A stretch of 7,583 bases of DNA from the NCBI GenBank assembly GCA_046728115.1, contig JBKPDW010000596.1:1-7583 (forward strand), in the 5' to 3' direction. The DNA is from CAVSWN01 sp046728115. Its GTDB lineage: Bacteria > Acidobacteriota > Vicinamibacteria > Vicinamibacterales > CAVVIG01. The notes beneath the pieces were generated by a model that ran no database searches, was not told where the DNA came from, and saw only the letters and a program-made list of their open reading frames with translations. The translations under genes were made by a program, and so were the position numbers. Positions 1-7,002 of this stretch are shown here, one piece after another; position 1 is the stretch's first letter; each line of letters starts with the position of its first letter.

Positions 1-86
1 GTCCGAAGCAATAACTGACAAAACTAGCCGGATCCTGCAAGAAGCGTTCGACCGCCCTCGTAGGCTGACGTCTAGAAGAATTTCCT
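1..86. other. left-edge sequence without a supported gene
   Basis: These bases precede the alpha/beta hydrolase. No frame gives a recognisable protein end. Frame 2 stays open from the edge into the hydrolase, but its translation is arginine-rich past the junction and looks like a shadow. No clear -35/-10 pair or terminator hairpin is visible. An AGAAGAA stretch about 5 bases before the ATG at 87 could serve as a weak ribosome binding site. The promoter of the hydrolase is either poorly conserved or lies outside the window. Confidence 0.4.
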
Positions 87-935
87 ATGAGTCAGTACAC
101 CCATCAGACCGCGCCGACGCAGTTTCTCGAAGCCAACGGGATCCGCTTTGCCTATCGCCAGTTTGGCGAGGCCGACGGCGTCCCGCTCGTCTTCAACCAG
201 CACTACCTGGGCACCATGGTCTACTGGGATCCGACGGTGACGGATGGCTTGGCCCGCGACCGTGAGGTGATCCTGTTCAACAACGCAGGCGTCTCCAGCA
301 CCTCCGGCGAGGTCCCGACGACATTCGAGCAGATGGGCGCCAACGCAGTGGCCTTCACCAGAGCGCTCGGTTTGAACAAGGCCGATGTGCTCGGCTTCTC
401 GATCGGCGGCATGGTCGCGCAGGAAATCGCGCTGCAGGCACCCGACCTCGTGCGCAAGTTGATCCTTCTTGGCACCGGTCCGCGCGGTGGTGAGAGCATG
501 GAGTCGCTGACCCAGGCTGCAGGGCGGCTCTTCGGCGCCAAATACAATCCGCGCGAGTACGTCTGGCTTGCGGTCCAATTCAGTCCGTCCGAGGCGGGCC
601 AGGCGGCGGGACGGGCGTTCCTGAAGCGCACGCACCTCCGGCAGGAGGGGCGCGATCCCGAAGTGAACGACAAGGTGTCGCCGGCCCAGGTCGAAGCGAT
701 GGAGAAGTGGGGCGTCCAGCGATCGGGGTCCTACGACTATCTGAAGACGATCAAACAGCCAACGCTCGTCGTGAACGGCAGTAATGACGTGATCATGCCC
801 ACGATCAACTCCTTCATCATGGAACAGAACATCCCGAATGCACAGCTGATCATTTACCCCGACGCCAATCACGGCTCGCAGCACCAGTACCCGGAGCTGT
901 TCGTTGAACACGCGACGCTGTTCTTGAACGCGTGA
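87..935 (+). CDS. alpha/beta hydrolase fold protein
   Basis: This 282-residue protein has the usual length of a single-domain alpha/beta hydrolase. Visible catalytic elements are the nucleophile elbow G-F-S-I-G-G (Ser105), an acid in N-G-S-N-D-V (Asp234) and a histidine in D-A-N-H-G (His262), in the normal order and spacing of the triad. A helical cap probably lies between about residues 135 and 215. The segment around 64-73 (FNNAGVSSTSG) replaces the common D-x-R-G-x-G-x-S loop of the family. There is no signal peptide or membrane segment, so it is likely cytoplasmic. The family includes esterases, haloalkane and epoxide hydrolases, cofactor-free chloroperoxidase-like enzymes and C-C bond hydrolases, and the sequence does not decide between them. 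The ATG at 87 is preceded by only a weak AGAAGAA site. A decayed peroxiredoxin gene follows 50 bases downstream on the same strand, so the two were possibly co-transcribed. Confidence 0.9.
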   Translation: MSQYTHQTAPTQFLEANGIRFAYRQFGEADGVPLVFNQHYLGTMVYWDPTVTDGLARDREVILFNNAGVSSTSGEVPTTFEQMGANAVAFTRALGLNKADVLGFSIGGMVAQEIALQAPDLVRKLILLGTGPRGGESMESLTQAAGRLFGAKYNPREYVWLAVQFSPSEAGQAAGRAFLKRTHLRQEGRDPEVNDKVSPAQVEAMEKWGVQRSGSYDYLKTIKQPTLVVNGSNDVIMPTINSFIMEQNIPNAQLIIYPDANHGSQHQYPELFVEHATLFLNA

Positions 936-970
936 CGCGATTTCCCGGAAGAACACCGAGCAGCGTCGCG

Positions 971-978
971 GAGGAGGG
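971..978 (+). promoter_or_regulatory. ribosome binding site of the decayed peroxiredoxin gene
   Basis: GAGGAGGG is a near-ideal Shine-Dalgarno sequence ending 7 bases before the GTG at 986. It fixes the original start of the broken gene and shows that a translated gene once began here. Confidence 0.7.
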
Positions 979-985
979 TGAAGCC

Positions 986-1337
986 GTGAGAGCGGCCACG
1001 GTCGCTGGCGCAGAATTTCCGGACTATGAACTGACCGATCACGCCGGCAAACGTCGTCGTCTTTCGGAACTACAGGGCCAGATCCGATGATTCTGGTGCT
1101 CAGCCGGGGAGGATACTGTCCGAAGGACCTGCGCCAGGCTGAGGGTCTGGTCCACCTGTATCGCGAGATGGAAGTGGGTACGCCCGGCTGGTCACCATCA
1201 GCACTGACAACATGCTGACGACGACTGAGTACCGCAGAGGCGTCGGCGCGCATTGGACCTTCTTATCAGCATCCCCGAAGGCACAGAATGCGACTCAGCG
1301 CCTGCCGAAGCTGATGTTCTGTGCCGGCGTTGTGTGA
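986..1337 (+). pseudogene. AhpC/TSA-like peroxiredoxin, frameshifted and truncated
   Basis: Three successive frames together read as the N-terminal half of a thioredoxin-fold peroxiredoxin-like protein (AhpC/TSA type). Frame 2 from GTG 986 gives MRAATVAGAEFPDYELTDHA and continues to SELQGQ before a TGA at 1088-1090. Frame 1 from 1081 gives DPMILVLSRGGYCPKD, with the putative peroxidatic Cys encoded at 1117-1119. At about 1178 the reading moves to frame 3 (YARLVTISTDNM, EYRRGVGAHWTF) and stops at TGA 1335-1337. Each break can be explained by loss of one base, both next to runs of G. After the residues encoded near 1260 similarity to the family ends, so the C-terminal half, normally about 80-100 residues, is missing. 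An intact enzyme would reduce peroxides with a cysteine thiol; this copy cannot make that product. The loss of the 3' half argues against sequencing error alone, although the two single-base breaks could be errors. Confidence 0.75.
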
Positions 1338-1420
1338 ACTTCCGTACGCGCAAGCACGCAGCCGGGCTCTTCGGCGTGCGCGCAGGATGTGCACCTCTAG
1401 CCGTCTGGTGCTTCAGCTGA
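1262..1420 (+). other. unexplained sequence with a short Cys-rich reading frame
   Basis: Where peroxiredoxin similarity stops, frame 2 remains open to the TGA at 1418-1420. It encodes a peptide with a C-R-R-C pair followed by V-N-F-R-T-R-K-H. It has no ATG, and the only in-frame initiator is a TTG at 1253 without a Shine-Dalgarno sequence, so it is not called as a gene. It may be the end of another gene joined to the peroxiredoxin fragment by a deletion, or chance open frame in GC-rich DNA. I do not recognise the peptide. Confidence 0.3.
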
Positions 1421-1432
1421 AGTCAACGGCTA
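1398..1432. terminator. nested inverted repeat at the convergent gene junction
   Basis: TAGCCGT (1398-1404) pairs with ACGGCTA (1426-1432), and the perfect 12-base palindrome CTTCAGCTGAAG (1411-1422) lies inside. The structure sits where the + strand genes and the leftward operon meet, and its right arm includes the TAG stop codon of the beta-propeller gene. The position fits a bidirectional terminator. No T-run follows on either strand, so it is not a canonical Rho-independent terminator and may be coincidence. Confidence 0.3.
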
Positions 1433-2407
1433 CTGCATCAGCGTGAGGCTGCGTAGATGCTGCGGGGACGTGGCATAGCCGACGGCGCGCCGCCAACTCT
1501 TCCCGCCGTCATCGGAACGGTGCACGCCGCGCTCATCGGCAGCCCACAGCTCTCCGACCTTCACGCCGGCACAGAGCAGAGGTGCGATGGTACTGGCTGA
1601 CTCCGGCCAGCCGTCGTGGACGCGCTCCCAACGCTCGCAGGTGAGACGGCGATACAACCGGCCATCCGAGCGGCCGGCCACGTACGCGGAGTACGGGCCG
1701 GACGACGCTGAAACCACGACGACCTCCGGTTGCTCCGGATCGATCGCCACGCTGCGCAGGTAAGAGACCTCGAGCCCAACCTTAGGCGAGCGCCACGTGG
1801 CGCCGGCATCGTCACTCTCGAAATATCCGTCGCCGGCGGAGACGCGGAGTGTATCCGGCGCCCCGCGGTGAATCGCGAGTTCGTGGGTGTCCCGTGGTCC
1901 CCCCGGCACCCGATCGCTCCATGTGCGGCCACCGTCGATCGTAGATACGAGAGCTCCGGCCTCGATCGCGACCCAAAGTCGTTCGGGTTCGAGCGGGTGA
2001 CACGCAATCCAGCGAACGTGATGAGTATCCGGTCTCGGCGGATAGGACCATTCGGACGACGACGACAGCGTCTCCAACTTGCTGGTCTGCTCCCATGCGC
2101 CCCCAGCGTCCCCTGAGCGCCACACTTCGCTCGGCTCGGTGCCCACCCAGACCACGTCCCGGTCCGCAGGGCTCGCAGTGACCGCCATAATCAGCCGGCC
2201 CGCAAGGCCGACCGACTGCCAGGACGTGCCGCCATCATCGGTCCTGAACAGGCCGTTCCGATGGGTACCACACCACGCGCGTCCGTGAACCAGCGGATCG
2301 GCGGTCAGGCATGTGGGACGGCCATCGATCCCGTGCGCTGTCGCGCCGGCCCCCCGTTCAACGTCAATGACAACGACCTCACGGTCGGTCGCGACCAGTA
2401 TTACCAA
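1430..2407 (-). CDS. Asp-box (BNR) beta-propeller protein
   Basis: From a TTG start at 2407 this gene encodes about 325 residues. At least five Asp-box motifs of the S-x-D-x-G-x-x-W type are spread along it: RTDDGGTSW, RSGDAGGAW, STIDGGRTW, ESDDAGATW and RSDDGGKSW. These mark hairpin turns in the blades of beta-propellers of the BNR/sialidase-like and VPS10-like superfamily. Such propellers occur in glycosidases but also in binding or scaffold proteins. I see no sialidase arginine triad or F/Y-R-I-P motif, so enzymatic activity is not supported. The open frame extends upstream to an ATG at 2656, but that stretch overlaps the SnoaL-like gene and looks non-propeller. The TTG at 2407 follows an AAGGGGAG Shine-Dalgarno sequence by 5 bases and leads straight into the first strand (VILVATDREVVVIDVERG). 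There is no signal peptide. It is the last gene of the leftward block, 55 bases after the SnoaL-like gene. Its role is unknown. Confidence 0.85.
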   Translation of the reverse strand: MVILVATDREVVVIDVERGAGATAHGIDGRPTCLTADPLVHGRAWCGTHRNGLFRTDDGGTSWQSVGLAGRLIMAVTASPADRDVVWVGTEPSEVWRSGDAGGAWEQTSKLETLSSSSEWSYPPRPDTHHVRWIACHPLEPERLWVAIEAGALVSTIDGGRTWSDRVPGGPRDTHELAIHRGAPDTLRVSAGDGYFESDDAGATWRSPKVGLEVSYLRSVAIDPEQPEVVVVSASSGPYSAYVAGRSDGRLYRRLTCERWERVHDGWPESASTIAPLLCAGVKVGELWAADERGVHRSDDGGKSWRRAVGYATSPQHLRSLTLMQ

Positions 2408-2412
2408 GACCG

Positions 2413-2420
2413 CTCCCCTT
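2413..2420 (-). promoter_or_regulatory. ribosome binding site deciding the TTG start of the beta-propeller gene
   Basis: On the minus strand AAGGGGAG is followed by five bases and then TTG at 2407-2405, in frame with the propeller. No ATG or GTG lies in frame between the SnoaL-like stop codon and the first conserved strand, so this site is the main evidence for the start. Confidence 0.6.
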
Positions 2421-2462
2421 CTGAATAATTGTGCCCCTGGGCGTCGATCTGATCCATAGACC

Positions 2463-2897
2463 TCACCATCTGCGATCCACACCCCATCGAAACCGCGGGA
2501 TGTCCTCACCGGTGTAGTCGGGATCAAGATAGATGTGGAGACTCGAAATACGATCGCCACGGAACTTGAAGACATTGCAAAAACGACCGCCGGGGGTGAC
2601 TCCGCCAGTCCACGCTTTCCCTGACATCTTGCCGTGGGAGGTACCCTCCACCACAACGTAGTCGCCAGCGGGGATAAACGTCATGGCGTCGTAATCATGT
2701 CTGATGAATTCGAGCGTTCCCGCAAATCCCCTGGTCATCTCAAACAGAGACTGACGACCGAAGCCAAAACCAAACTTCGGGAAGTAAATTTCGGCGTCCT
2801 CATGAAACAAGTCGAGGACCTCAGGACGACCCTGATCGGCGAGCCTGAAATAGTCCTGGGTCGCCTTGATCCTCTTGTCGTTAGCGTCAGGGTGCAC
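2463..2897 (-). CDS. SnoaL-like / NTF2-fold protein
   Basis: The 144-residue product has the length and pattern of the SnoaL/NTF2-like cone-fold family. An N-terminal helix pair (KATQDYFRLADQGRPEVLDLF) is followed by H-E-D-A-E-I-Y-F-P, then alternating strands ending with N-V-F-K-F-R-G-D-R-I-S-S-L-H-I-Y-L-D. This ending is typical of the family, where the sheet lines a pocket. Members include polyketide cyclases, ketosteroid isomerases, dehydratases and non-catalytic ligand-binding proteins, and the sequence does not choose among them. Translation starts at GTG 2897, seven bases after a GGAG on the minus strand. It lies 44 bases after the amidohydrolase and before the beta-propeller, in an apparent operon. 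The context suggests it acts on, or binds, an intermediate of the same pathway; this is inference. It appears intact. Confidence 0.85.
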   Translation of the reverse strand: MHPDANDKRIKATQDYFRLADQGRPEVLDLFHEDAEIYFPKFGFGFGRQSLFEMTRGFAGTLEFIRHDYDAMTFIPAGDYVVVEGTSHGKMSGKAWTGGVTPGGRFCNVFKFRGDRISSLHIYLDPDYTGEDIPRFRWGVDRRW

Positions 2898-2941
2898 GCG
2901 CTATCTCCGTGTTTGTTCGAGCCTGCGACCGACCCAGGTCC

Positions 2942-3916
2942 TCATTGGCCAAGGACCGCCTGCAAACGCGGAAACAGCCGTGCGGCATTGCCTCCGAGCA
3001 TGTCGACACGTTCCCCATCATTCAGTGCGGCACGCTGTACGACATGTTTGGATCGCGCGGCGAGATCTTGGCGCTGGTAGGGAAAGTCTGTCCCAAACAG
3101 CACCTGCGTCATGCCGGCGACATCGCGCAACATGCGGAGAACGGGATCGCCGGCGGCGAGCGCCGTATCCCAATACATCCGGCGGAACATGTCCGCAGCG
3201 GTTCCCCGCTGCTCAGCACGCGGAATGAAGCCCATCTCATCGATGATCACGAACCGTGCGGCCAGATAGGGGATCGAGCCGCCGGCGTGCGAGAAGATGT
3301 ATTTCACGTTGGGCGTGCGCGCGAACCTTCCCGTGTAATGCATCTGCGCGACCACTCGATTGGTATCCGTCGGGAAGTCGATCACATTGTCAGGCAGCCC
3401 GAGCGAATGAGCTGCGGCGTCTGGCGACGGGTTGGGATGCACAAACACGACCGCTTGCCGACGTTCCAGCTCGTCGAAGACCGGCTCCAACACGGCGTCG
3501 CCCAGGTACACGCCGTTCGCATTTGTGAAGAGGACGCATCCATCGAGATTGAACACGTCCAAGGCGTACGCCAACTCCTCAAGAGAGGCGTCGACCGCCG
3601 GCAGTGGGAGGCACGCGAAGCTGGCAAAGCGGTCCGGTTTCGCTTGCACGAGTGTCGCGGCAAACTCGTTGCAACGGCGCGCCAACGTCCGCGCTTTGGC
3701 GCTGTTTCCAGTGTGCACGCCTGGTGTGCTCAGCGACACGACCGCGACGTCAATACCGGCGTCATCCATGAACGAAAGGGTGACGTCTGGCGACCATCGA
3801 AGGGGCGCCAGCCCACCGACAGGAGCGTGAGCGTTCTCCGTTTCCTGCCAGAAAAAATCAGGCAGCATGTGATGGTGCGTATCAACGGTCAACAGTTTGT
3901 CTTCTCGAGCGGCCAT
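2942..3916 (-). CDS. ACMSD-type amidohydrolase / decarboxylase (amidohydrolase 2 family)
   Basis: The 324-residue protein carries the metal-site pattern of the amidohydrolase 2 (ACMSD-like) TIM-barrel family: D-T-H-H-H-M-L-P at 12-19 (H14 and H16 in the DxHxH position), H160 in V-F-V-H-P-N-P, H210 in S-H-A-G-G-S-I-P-Y, and D277 in F-G-T-D-F-P-Y. Characterised relatives are aminocarboxymuconate-semialdehyde decarboxylase, gamma-resorcylate and o-pyrocatechuate decarboxylases, and related hydrolases. All are cytoplasmic metal-dependent enzymes acting on small carboxylated substrates. Non-oxidative decarboxylation is the commonest activity; which acid it uses cannot be seen. The ATG at 3916 lies only 6 bases after the stop of the GMC oxidoreductase gene, so translation is probably coupled, in keeping with a weak Shine-Dalgarno sequence. 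Placement after an alcohol oxidase/dehydrogenase and an aldehyde dehydrogenase fits action on the acid they produce. It is full length and appears intact. Confidence 0.88.
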   Translation of the reverse strand: MAAREDKLLTVDTHHHMLPDFFWQETENAHAPVGGLAPLRWSPDVTLSFMDDAGIDVAVVSLSTPGVHTGNSAKARTLARRCNEFAATLVQAKPDRFASFACLPLPAVDASLEELAYALDVFNLDGCVLFTNANGVYLGDAVLEPVFDELERRQAVVFVHPNPSPDAAAHSLGLPDNVIDFPTDTNRVVAQMHYTGRFARTPNVKYIFSHAGGSIPYLAARFVIIDEMGFIPRAEQRGTAADMFRRMYWDTALAAGDPVLRMLRDVAGMTQVLFGTDFPYQRQDLAARSKHVVQRAALNDGERVDMLGGNAARLFPRLQAVLGQ

Positions 3917-3922
3917 GGGCGA

Positions 3923-5482
3923 TCAGGCGTTGTGGCCGAGAATCAGCTGTGCAGCACGGCCTGCGATCATGTGAGCCGACGCGTTTGTCCCAGGCCCCGT
4001 AATGATCTGTGGCATCACGGAGGCGTCCGCCACGCGCAAACCCAACATGCCGTGCACGCGCAGCTCTGGGTCGACGACTGCCAGTTTGTCCACACCCATC
4101 TTGCAGGTACCAACTGCGTGTCCAAAACTCGCCGAGGCCAGTTTGGCAAGTTCCCGGATCTCCTCCCCGCTCGCCTTGGGCCCTGGGATGAGTTCGCTTT
4201 CGCGCAAACTGTCGAAGGCATGCTGATTTCCAAGTTCACGCGCGGCTTCGATCGCGCGCACAACGCCCGCAAAATCGTGCTCTGTGCCGAGATAGTTGCC
4301 ATCGATGACAGCGGCATCATGAAAGTTGTTGCTGGCCAGGCGGACGGAACCCGTGCTGGTGGGCTGCACAAGGGCTGGCGCGATTGTGAACGCGTCCGCG
4401 GGAGGAGTGCCAGAGCGCGAGGCTATTTCGGGCGTCACCACTGGTAGCTGATGCAGCACAAGACTAATGTCTGTGTCACCCGATGGACTGCTTGACAAGT
4501 ACGCCTCTGCCTCGACGGCGTTGCTGTCGGCCGGCCGATCCGGCATCTTGCCTTTGTACTTGAATACGACGCCGGAGACGAGCACATGGTCCTGGAGATT
4601 CTCGCCGACGCCGGGCAGGTTCTCGACGACGTCGATTCCAAGGCTGCGAAGCGCCTTCGCCTCCCCCACGCCTGAGAGCATCAGAAGCTTCGGGCTATTG
4701 ATGGCGCCCGCGGTAAGGATCACTTCCTTGTCGGCCGCGATATCCTTGAGCGCGCCGTCCGTCATCAGTTTGACACCCAGGCAACGAGTACCGTTGAAGT
4801 TCAGTTTCACGACGTTGGTGTTGAGCAGCATAGTGAGGTTGGGCCTCGACAATGCCGGACGCAGGAAGGCGCGAACGGTGCTCACCCGAGTCCCATCCGC
4901 GGCGATGTTCATGTTGATGTAACCGGCGCCGGAGCGCATCGGTCCGTTCACGTCATCCAGAATGGGCAGGCCAATTTGTCGTGCGGCATCGATGAAAGCT
5001 GGCGCCGTGGGATGAGGATCTTTCGGCCGGCGGATGTGTATGGGGCCACCGGCTCCGCGCCAGGTATTGGCGCCGGCCTCCCAATCCTCCTGACCCTTGA
5101 AAACCGGAAGCACGTCGGCGAAGGACCAACCCTTGGCCCCGTTCTTCGCCCACCCGTCGTAATCTCGTTCCATCCCGCGCATCCACACCATGGCATTGAT
5201 GCTGGTGCCGCCACCAAGTACGTGACCGAGCGCCATATTGAACTTGCGATTGTTCAATCGCGGCGACGGATTGATGGGAAGGTGGTAGTCGAGCGGACCG
5301 CCGACGTTATAAAACCAGATACTCGGGTTCGCAATCGTTCGCGCGTCGTCGGGCCCTCCCGATTCGATCACCAGGACTTGCGCGCCTGAAGCGGACAATT
5401 CAGCCGCCAGGACCGAACCGGCTGCGCCCGCCCCCACCACGATGAAGTCGTACCGCTCTTGTACGGTCGCTGCGTTAGTCAT
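3923..5482 (-). CDS. GMC-family FAD-dependent oxidoreductase (alcohol/choline dehydrogenase-like)
   Basis: The 519-residue product is a full-length glucose-methanol-choline oxidoreductase. The FAD-binding motif G-A-G-A-A-G is at 17-22, with E40 at the end of the second strand (VLVIESGG). GMC signature 1 lies around 86-110 (GHVLGGGTSINAMVWMRG) and signature 2 at about 258-273 (AGAINSPKLLMLSGVG). Near the C-terminus are the active-site pair His455 (H-A-V-G-T-C-K-M-G) and Asn500 (G-T-N-A-S). The first is usually H-P-x-G-T-x-R-M-G; here Ala and Lys replace Pro and Arg conservatively. The enzyme should oxidise a primary or secondary alcohol with FAD and pass electrons to oxygen or an acceptor. There is no signal peptide, so it is likely cytoplasmic. 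It begins 20 bases after the aldehyde dehydrogenase stop, and the two genes form a natural alcohol-to-acid pair. The substrate could be an aromatic alcohol, a polyol or an alkyl alcohol, and this is not resolved. Confidence 0.93.
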   Translation of the reverse strand: MTNAATVQERYDFIVVGAGAAGSVLAAELSASGAQVLVIESGGPDDARTIANPSIWFYNVGGPLDYHLPINPSPRLNNRKFNMALGHVLGGGTSINAMVWMRGMERDYDGWAKNGAKGWSFADVLPVFKGQEDWEAGANTWRGAGGPIHIRRPKDPHPTAPAFIDAARQIGLPILDDVNGPMRSGAGYINMNIAADGTRVSTVRAFLRPALSRPNLTMLLNTNVVKLNFNGTRCLGVKLMTDGALKDIAADKEVILTAGAINSPKLLMLSGVGEAKALRSLGIDVVENLPGVGENLQDHVLVSGVVFKYKGKMPDRPADSNAVEAEAYLSSSPSGDTDISLVLHQLPVVTPEIASRSGTPPADAFTIAPALVQPTSTGSVRLASNNFHDAAVIDGNYLGTEHDFAGVVRAIEAARELGNQHAFDSLRESELIPGPKASGEEIRELAKLASASFGHAVGTCKMGVDKLAVVDPELRVHGMLGLRVADASVMPQIITGPGTNASAHMIAGRAAQLILGHNA

Positions 5483-5502
5483 TTTTGAACCGCTCGTGAA
5501 TG

Positions 5503-6975
5503 TCAGAACGGGTACTGCCGCTGACCGCTGTGGGAGTTGATCCAGATCACGTCGCTGAAATCGTCCAAGCTGCGTGGTCCGGTGCGGCCCCAGCCGCTGT
5601 CGCGAACTCCGCCCATCGGCGCGTGAATCTCGTCGTTGATCGTCGGCGAATTCACATTCATGATGCCTGCGAGGACCTTCGGCGCCATCTCGAACGCCTT
5701 GTACGTGTTCCCCGCAAGAATCGACGACGTGAGTCCGTACATCGTGCGATTGGCAGCTACAATCGCTTCCTCAGGCGTATCTACGACTTCCACGACGACC
5801 ACCGGTCCAAACGTCTCCTCATTGGCGATCGCTGCGTCCAGCGGAACGTCCGTCAGAATCGTTGGGTAGTAAATCTGTCTGTCGTACTTCGCGCCCGTAT
5901 GTGCCTGGGCGCCCCGCGCCACGGCTTCCTTCACGCGATCGTCAATGAGCTTCACGGCATCGCGCGTGATGATGGGCCCGATGATGGTCTTTGGATTCAG
6001 GGGATCGCCGGCCGGCAGGCCGTTCGTGCGCGCAACGAACTTCGCCAGGAATTCGTCGGCGATCTTGCGTTGAATGATGATTCGGCGCGTATTCAGACAA
6101 ATCTGACCTTGATGAAAGAAGGATCCAAACGTCGCCGTGCGGACCGCGTACTCCATGTCTACATCGTCGAGGATGATCATCGGATTGAATCCGCCCAGTT
6201 CCAGCACAGTACGTTTCAGGGTGCGCCCGGCGCGCTCCGCAAGCATGCGTGCCGTTTTGACGCCGCCGATCAAATTGATGACTCGCACTTCGGGACGGTC
6301 GAAGAACTCGTCGGCAATGGCCGCCGCGGCACCGGGCGCATGGGTGACCACGTTGATGACGCCTGCGGGAAACCCGGCCTCTTCCGCGACCTCGGCGAGC
6401 ATCACGCCCGCCGAGACGGGCGCGAACTCCGATGGCTTGACCACAACGGTGTTCCCGGCAGCAACCGGCGAAATGACAGCACGCCACGACAGGATGTTGG
6501 CTCCGTTCCATGGGGTGAAGCTGGCCACGACGCCCAAGGGACGGCGCACGCCGACCGAGTGAGTGCCCGGGAGGCTGGTCTCCAGCACCTCGCCTTTGGG
6601 GAGGAACACCCAGCCTGCGACCTGTTGAAGGGTCGCGGCGACTAAGTCCTGTTGGAACGTCGCGAATGAGATGGTCGAGCCCGTTTCACGCGCCAAGATT
6701 TCAGCGATTTCCGTGCGGCGCCGCTTGACGATCTCGGCAGCCTTCAAGAACAGGCGGGCTTTCTCGGCGGGCGAGGCTTCCGACCATGTCGAGAAGGCCT
6801 TTGACGCAGCATCGACCGCGACACGCGCGTCCGCGCGAGAGCCGGCGGCGACCTGAGCGAATGGCTTTCCGGAGTACGGCTCATGCACCTCGAAGGTGCC
6901 GTTGTCTTCCGCGGTTCGCCATTGGTTGCCCGCAAAATAGCGGTGCTCTTTGATCCCGGTTTGCGTGGTAGTCAT
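5503..6975 (-). CDS. aldehyde dehydrogenase, NAD(P)-dependent
   Basis: The 490-residue protein matches the usual ALDH superfamily length. Catalytic residues are present: Asn157 in F-T-P-W-N-G, Glu259 in L-E-L-G-G and the nucleophile Cys293 in G-Q-I-C-L-N. Cofactor elements include V-V-K-P-S-E (Lys180) and E-E-T-F-G-P (Glu387). It oxidises an aldehyde to the carboxylic acid through a thioester on Cys293. The overall pattern, including the region around GQICLNTRRI, resembles the benzaldehyde/vanillin dehydrogenase-like branch, so an aromatic aldehyde is a reasonable guess only. Two motif positions are unusual: the common F-T-G-S reads L-I-G-G (235-238), and the Lys often following E-L-G-G is Phe263. 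The ATG at 6975 follows a GGAG by 9 bases. The gene starts 27 bases after the end of the broken YceI gene and is followed after 20 bases by the GMC oxidoreductase, which could supply its aldehyde. Confidence 0.94.
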   Translation of the reverse strand: MTTTQTGIKEHRYFAGNQWRTAEDNGTFEVHEPYSGKPFAQVAAGSRADARVAVDAASKAFSTWSEASPAEKARLFLKAAEIVKRRRTEIAEILARETGSTISFATFQQDLVAATLQQVAGWVFLPKGEVLETSLPGTHSVGVRRPLGVVASFTPWNGANILSWRAVISPVAAGNTVVVKPSEFAPVSAGVMLAEVAEEAGFPAGVINVVTHAPGAAAAIADEFFDRPEVRVINLIGGVKTARMLAERAGRTLKRTVLELGGFNPMIILDDVDMEYAVRTATFGSFFHQGQICLNTRRIIIQRKIADEFLAKFVARTNGLPAGDPLNPKTIIGPIITRDAVKLIDDRVKEAVARGAQAHTGAKYDRQIYYPTILTDVPLDAAIANEETFGPVVVVEVVDTPEEAIVAANRTMYGLTSSILAGNTYKAFEMAPKVLAGIMNVNSPTINDEIHAPMGGVRDSGWGRTGPRSLDDFSDVIWINSHSGQRQYPF

Positions 6976-7002
6976 ACCGTTTATCTCCGCGCGGTGCCCG
7001 AG

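Noticed and set aside
72..1253. 393-codon minus-strand open frame
   Set aside because: It lies opposite the alpha/beta hydrolase and peroxiredoxin remnant. The translation is rich in Arg, His and Asp with no recognisable domain, as expected for the shadow of a GC-rich gene.
1730..2123. Short plus- and minus-strand frames inside the beta-propeller gene
   Set aside because: They overlap the propeller, whose repeated Asp boxes define the true frame, and they show no homology pattern of their own.
2408..2656. ATG start at 2656 for the beta-propeller gene
   Set aside because: It would overlap the SnoaL-like gene by nearly 200 bases. The extra 83 residues do not look like propeller sequence, and the TTG at 2407 has a good ribosome binding site.
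2909..4447. 512-codon plus-strand open frame
   Set aside because: It is antisense to the amidohydrolase and GMC oxidoreductase, both of which have clear catalytic motifs. Its product shows no family pattern and it crosses gene boundaries.
5942..6511. 189-codon minus-strand frame inside the aldehyde dehydrogenase gene
   Set aside because: It is an alternative frame on the same strand as the dehydrogenase, with Cys/Arg/His-rich translation and no domain.
5500..6645. 381-codon plus-strand open frame
   Set aside because: It is antisense to the aldehyde dehydrogenase, whose motifs are intact. The shadow is Arg/His/Asp-rich and unrecognisable.
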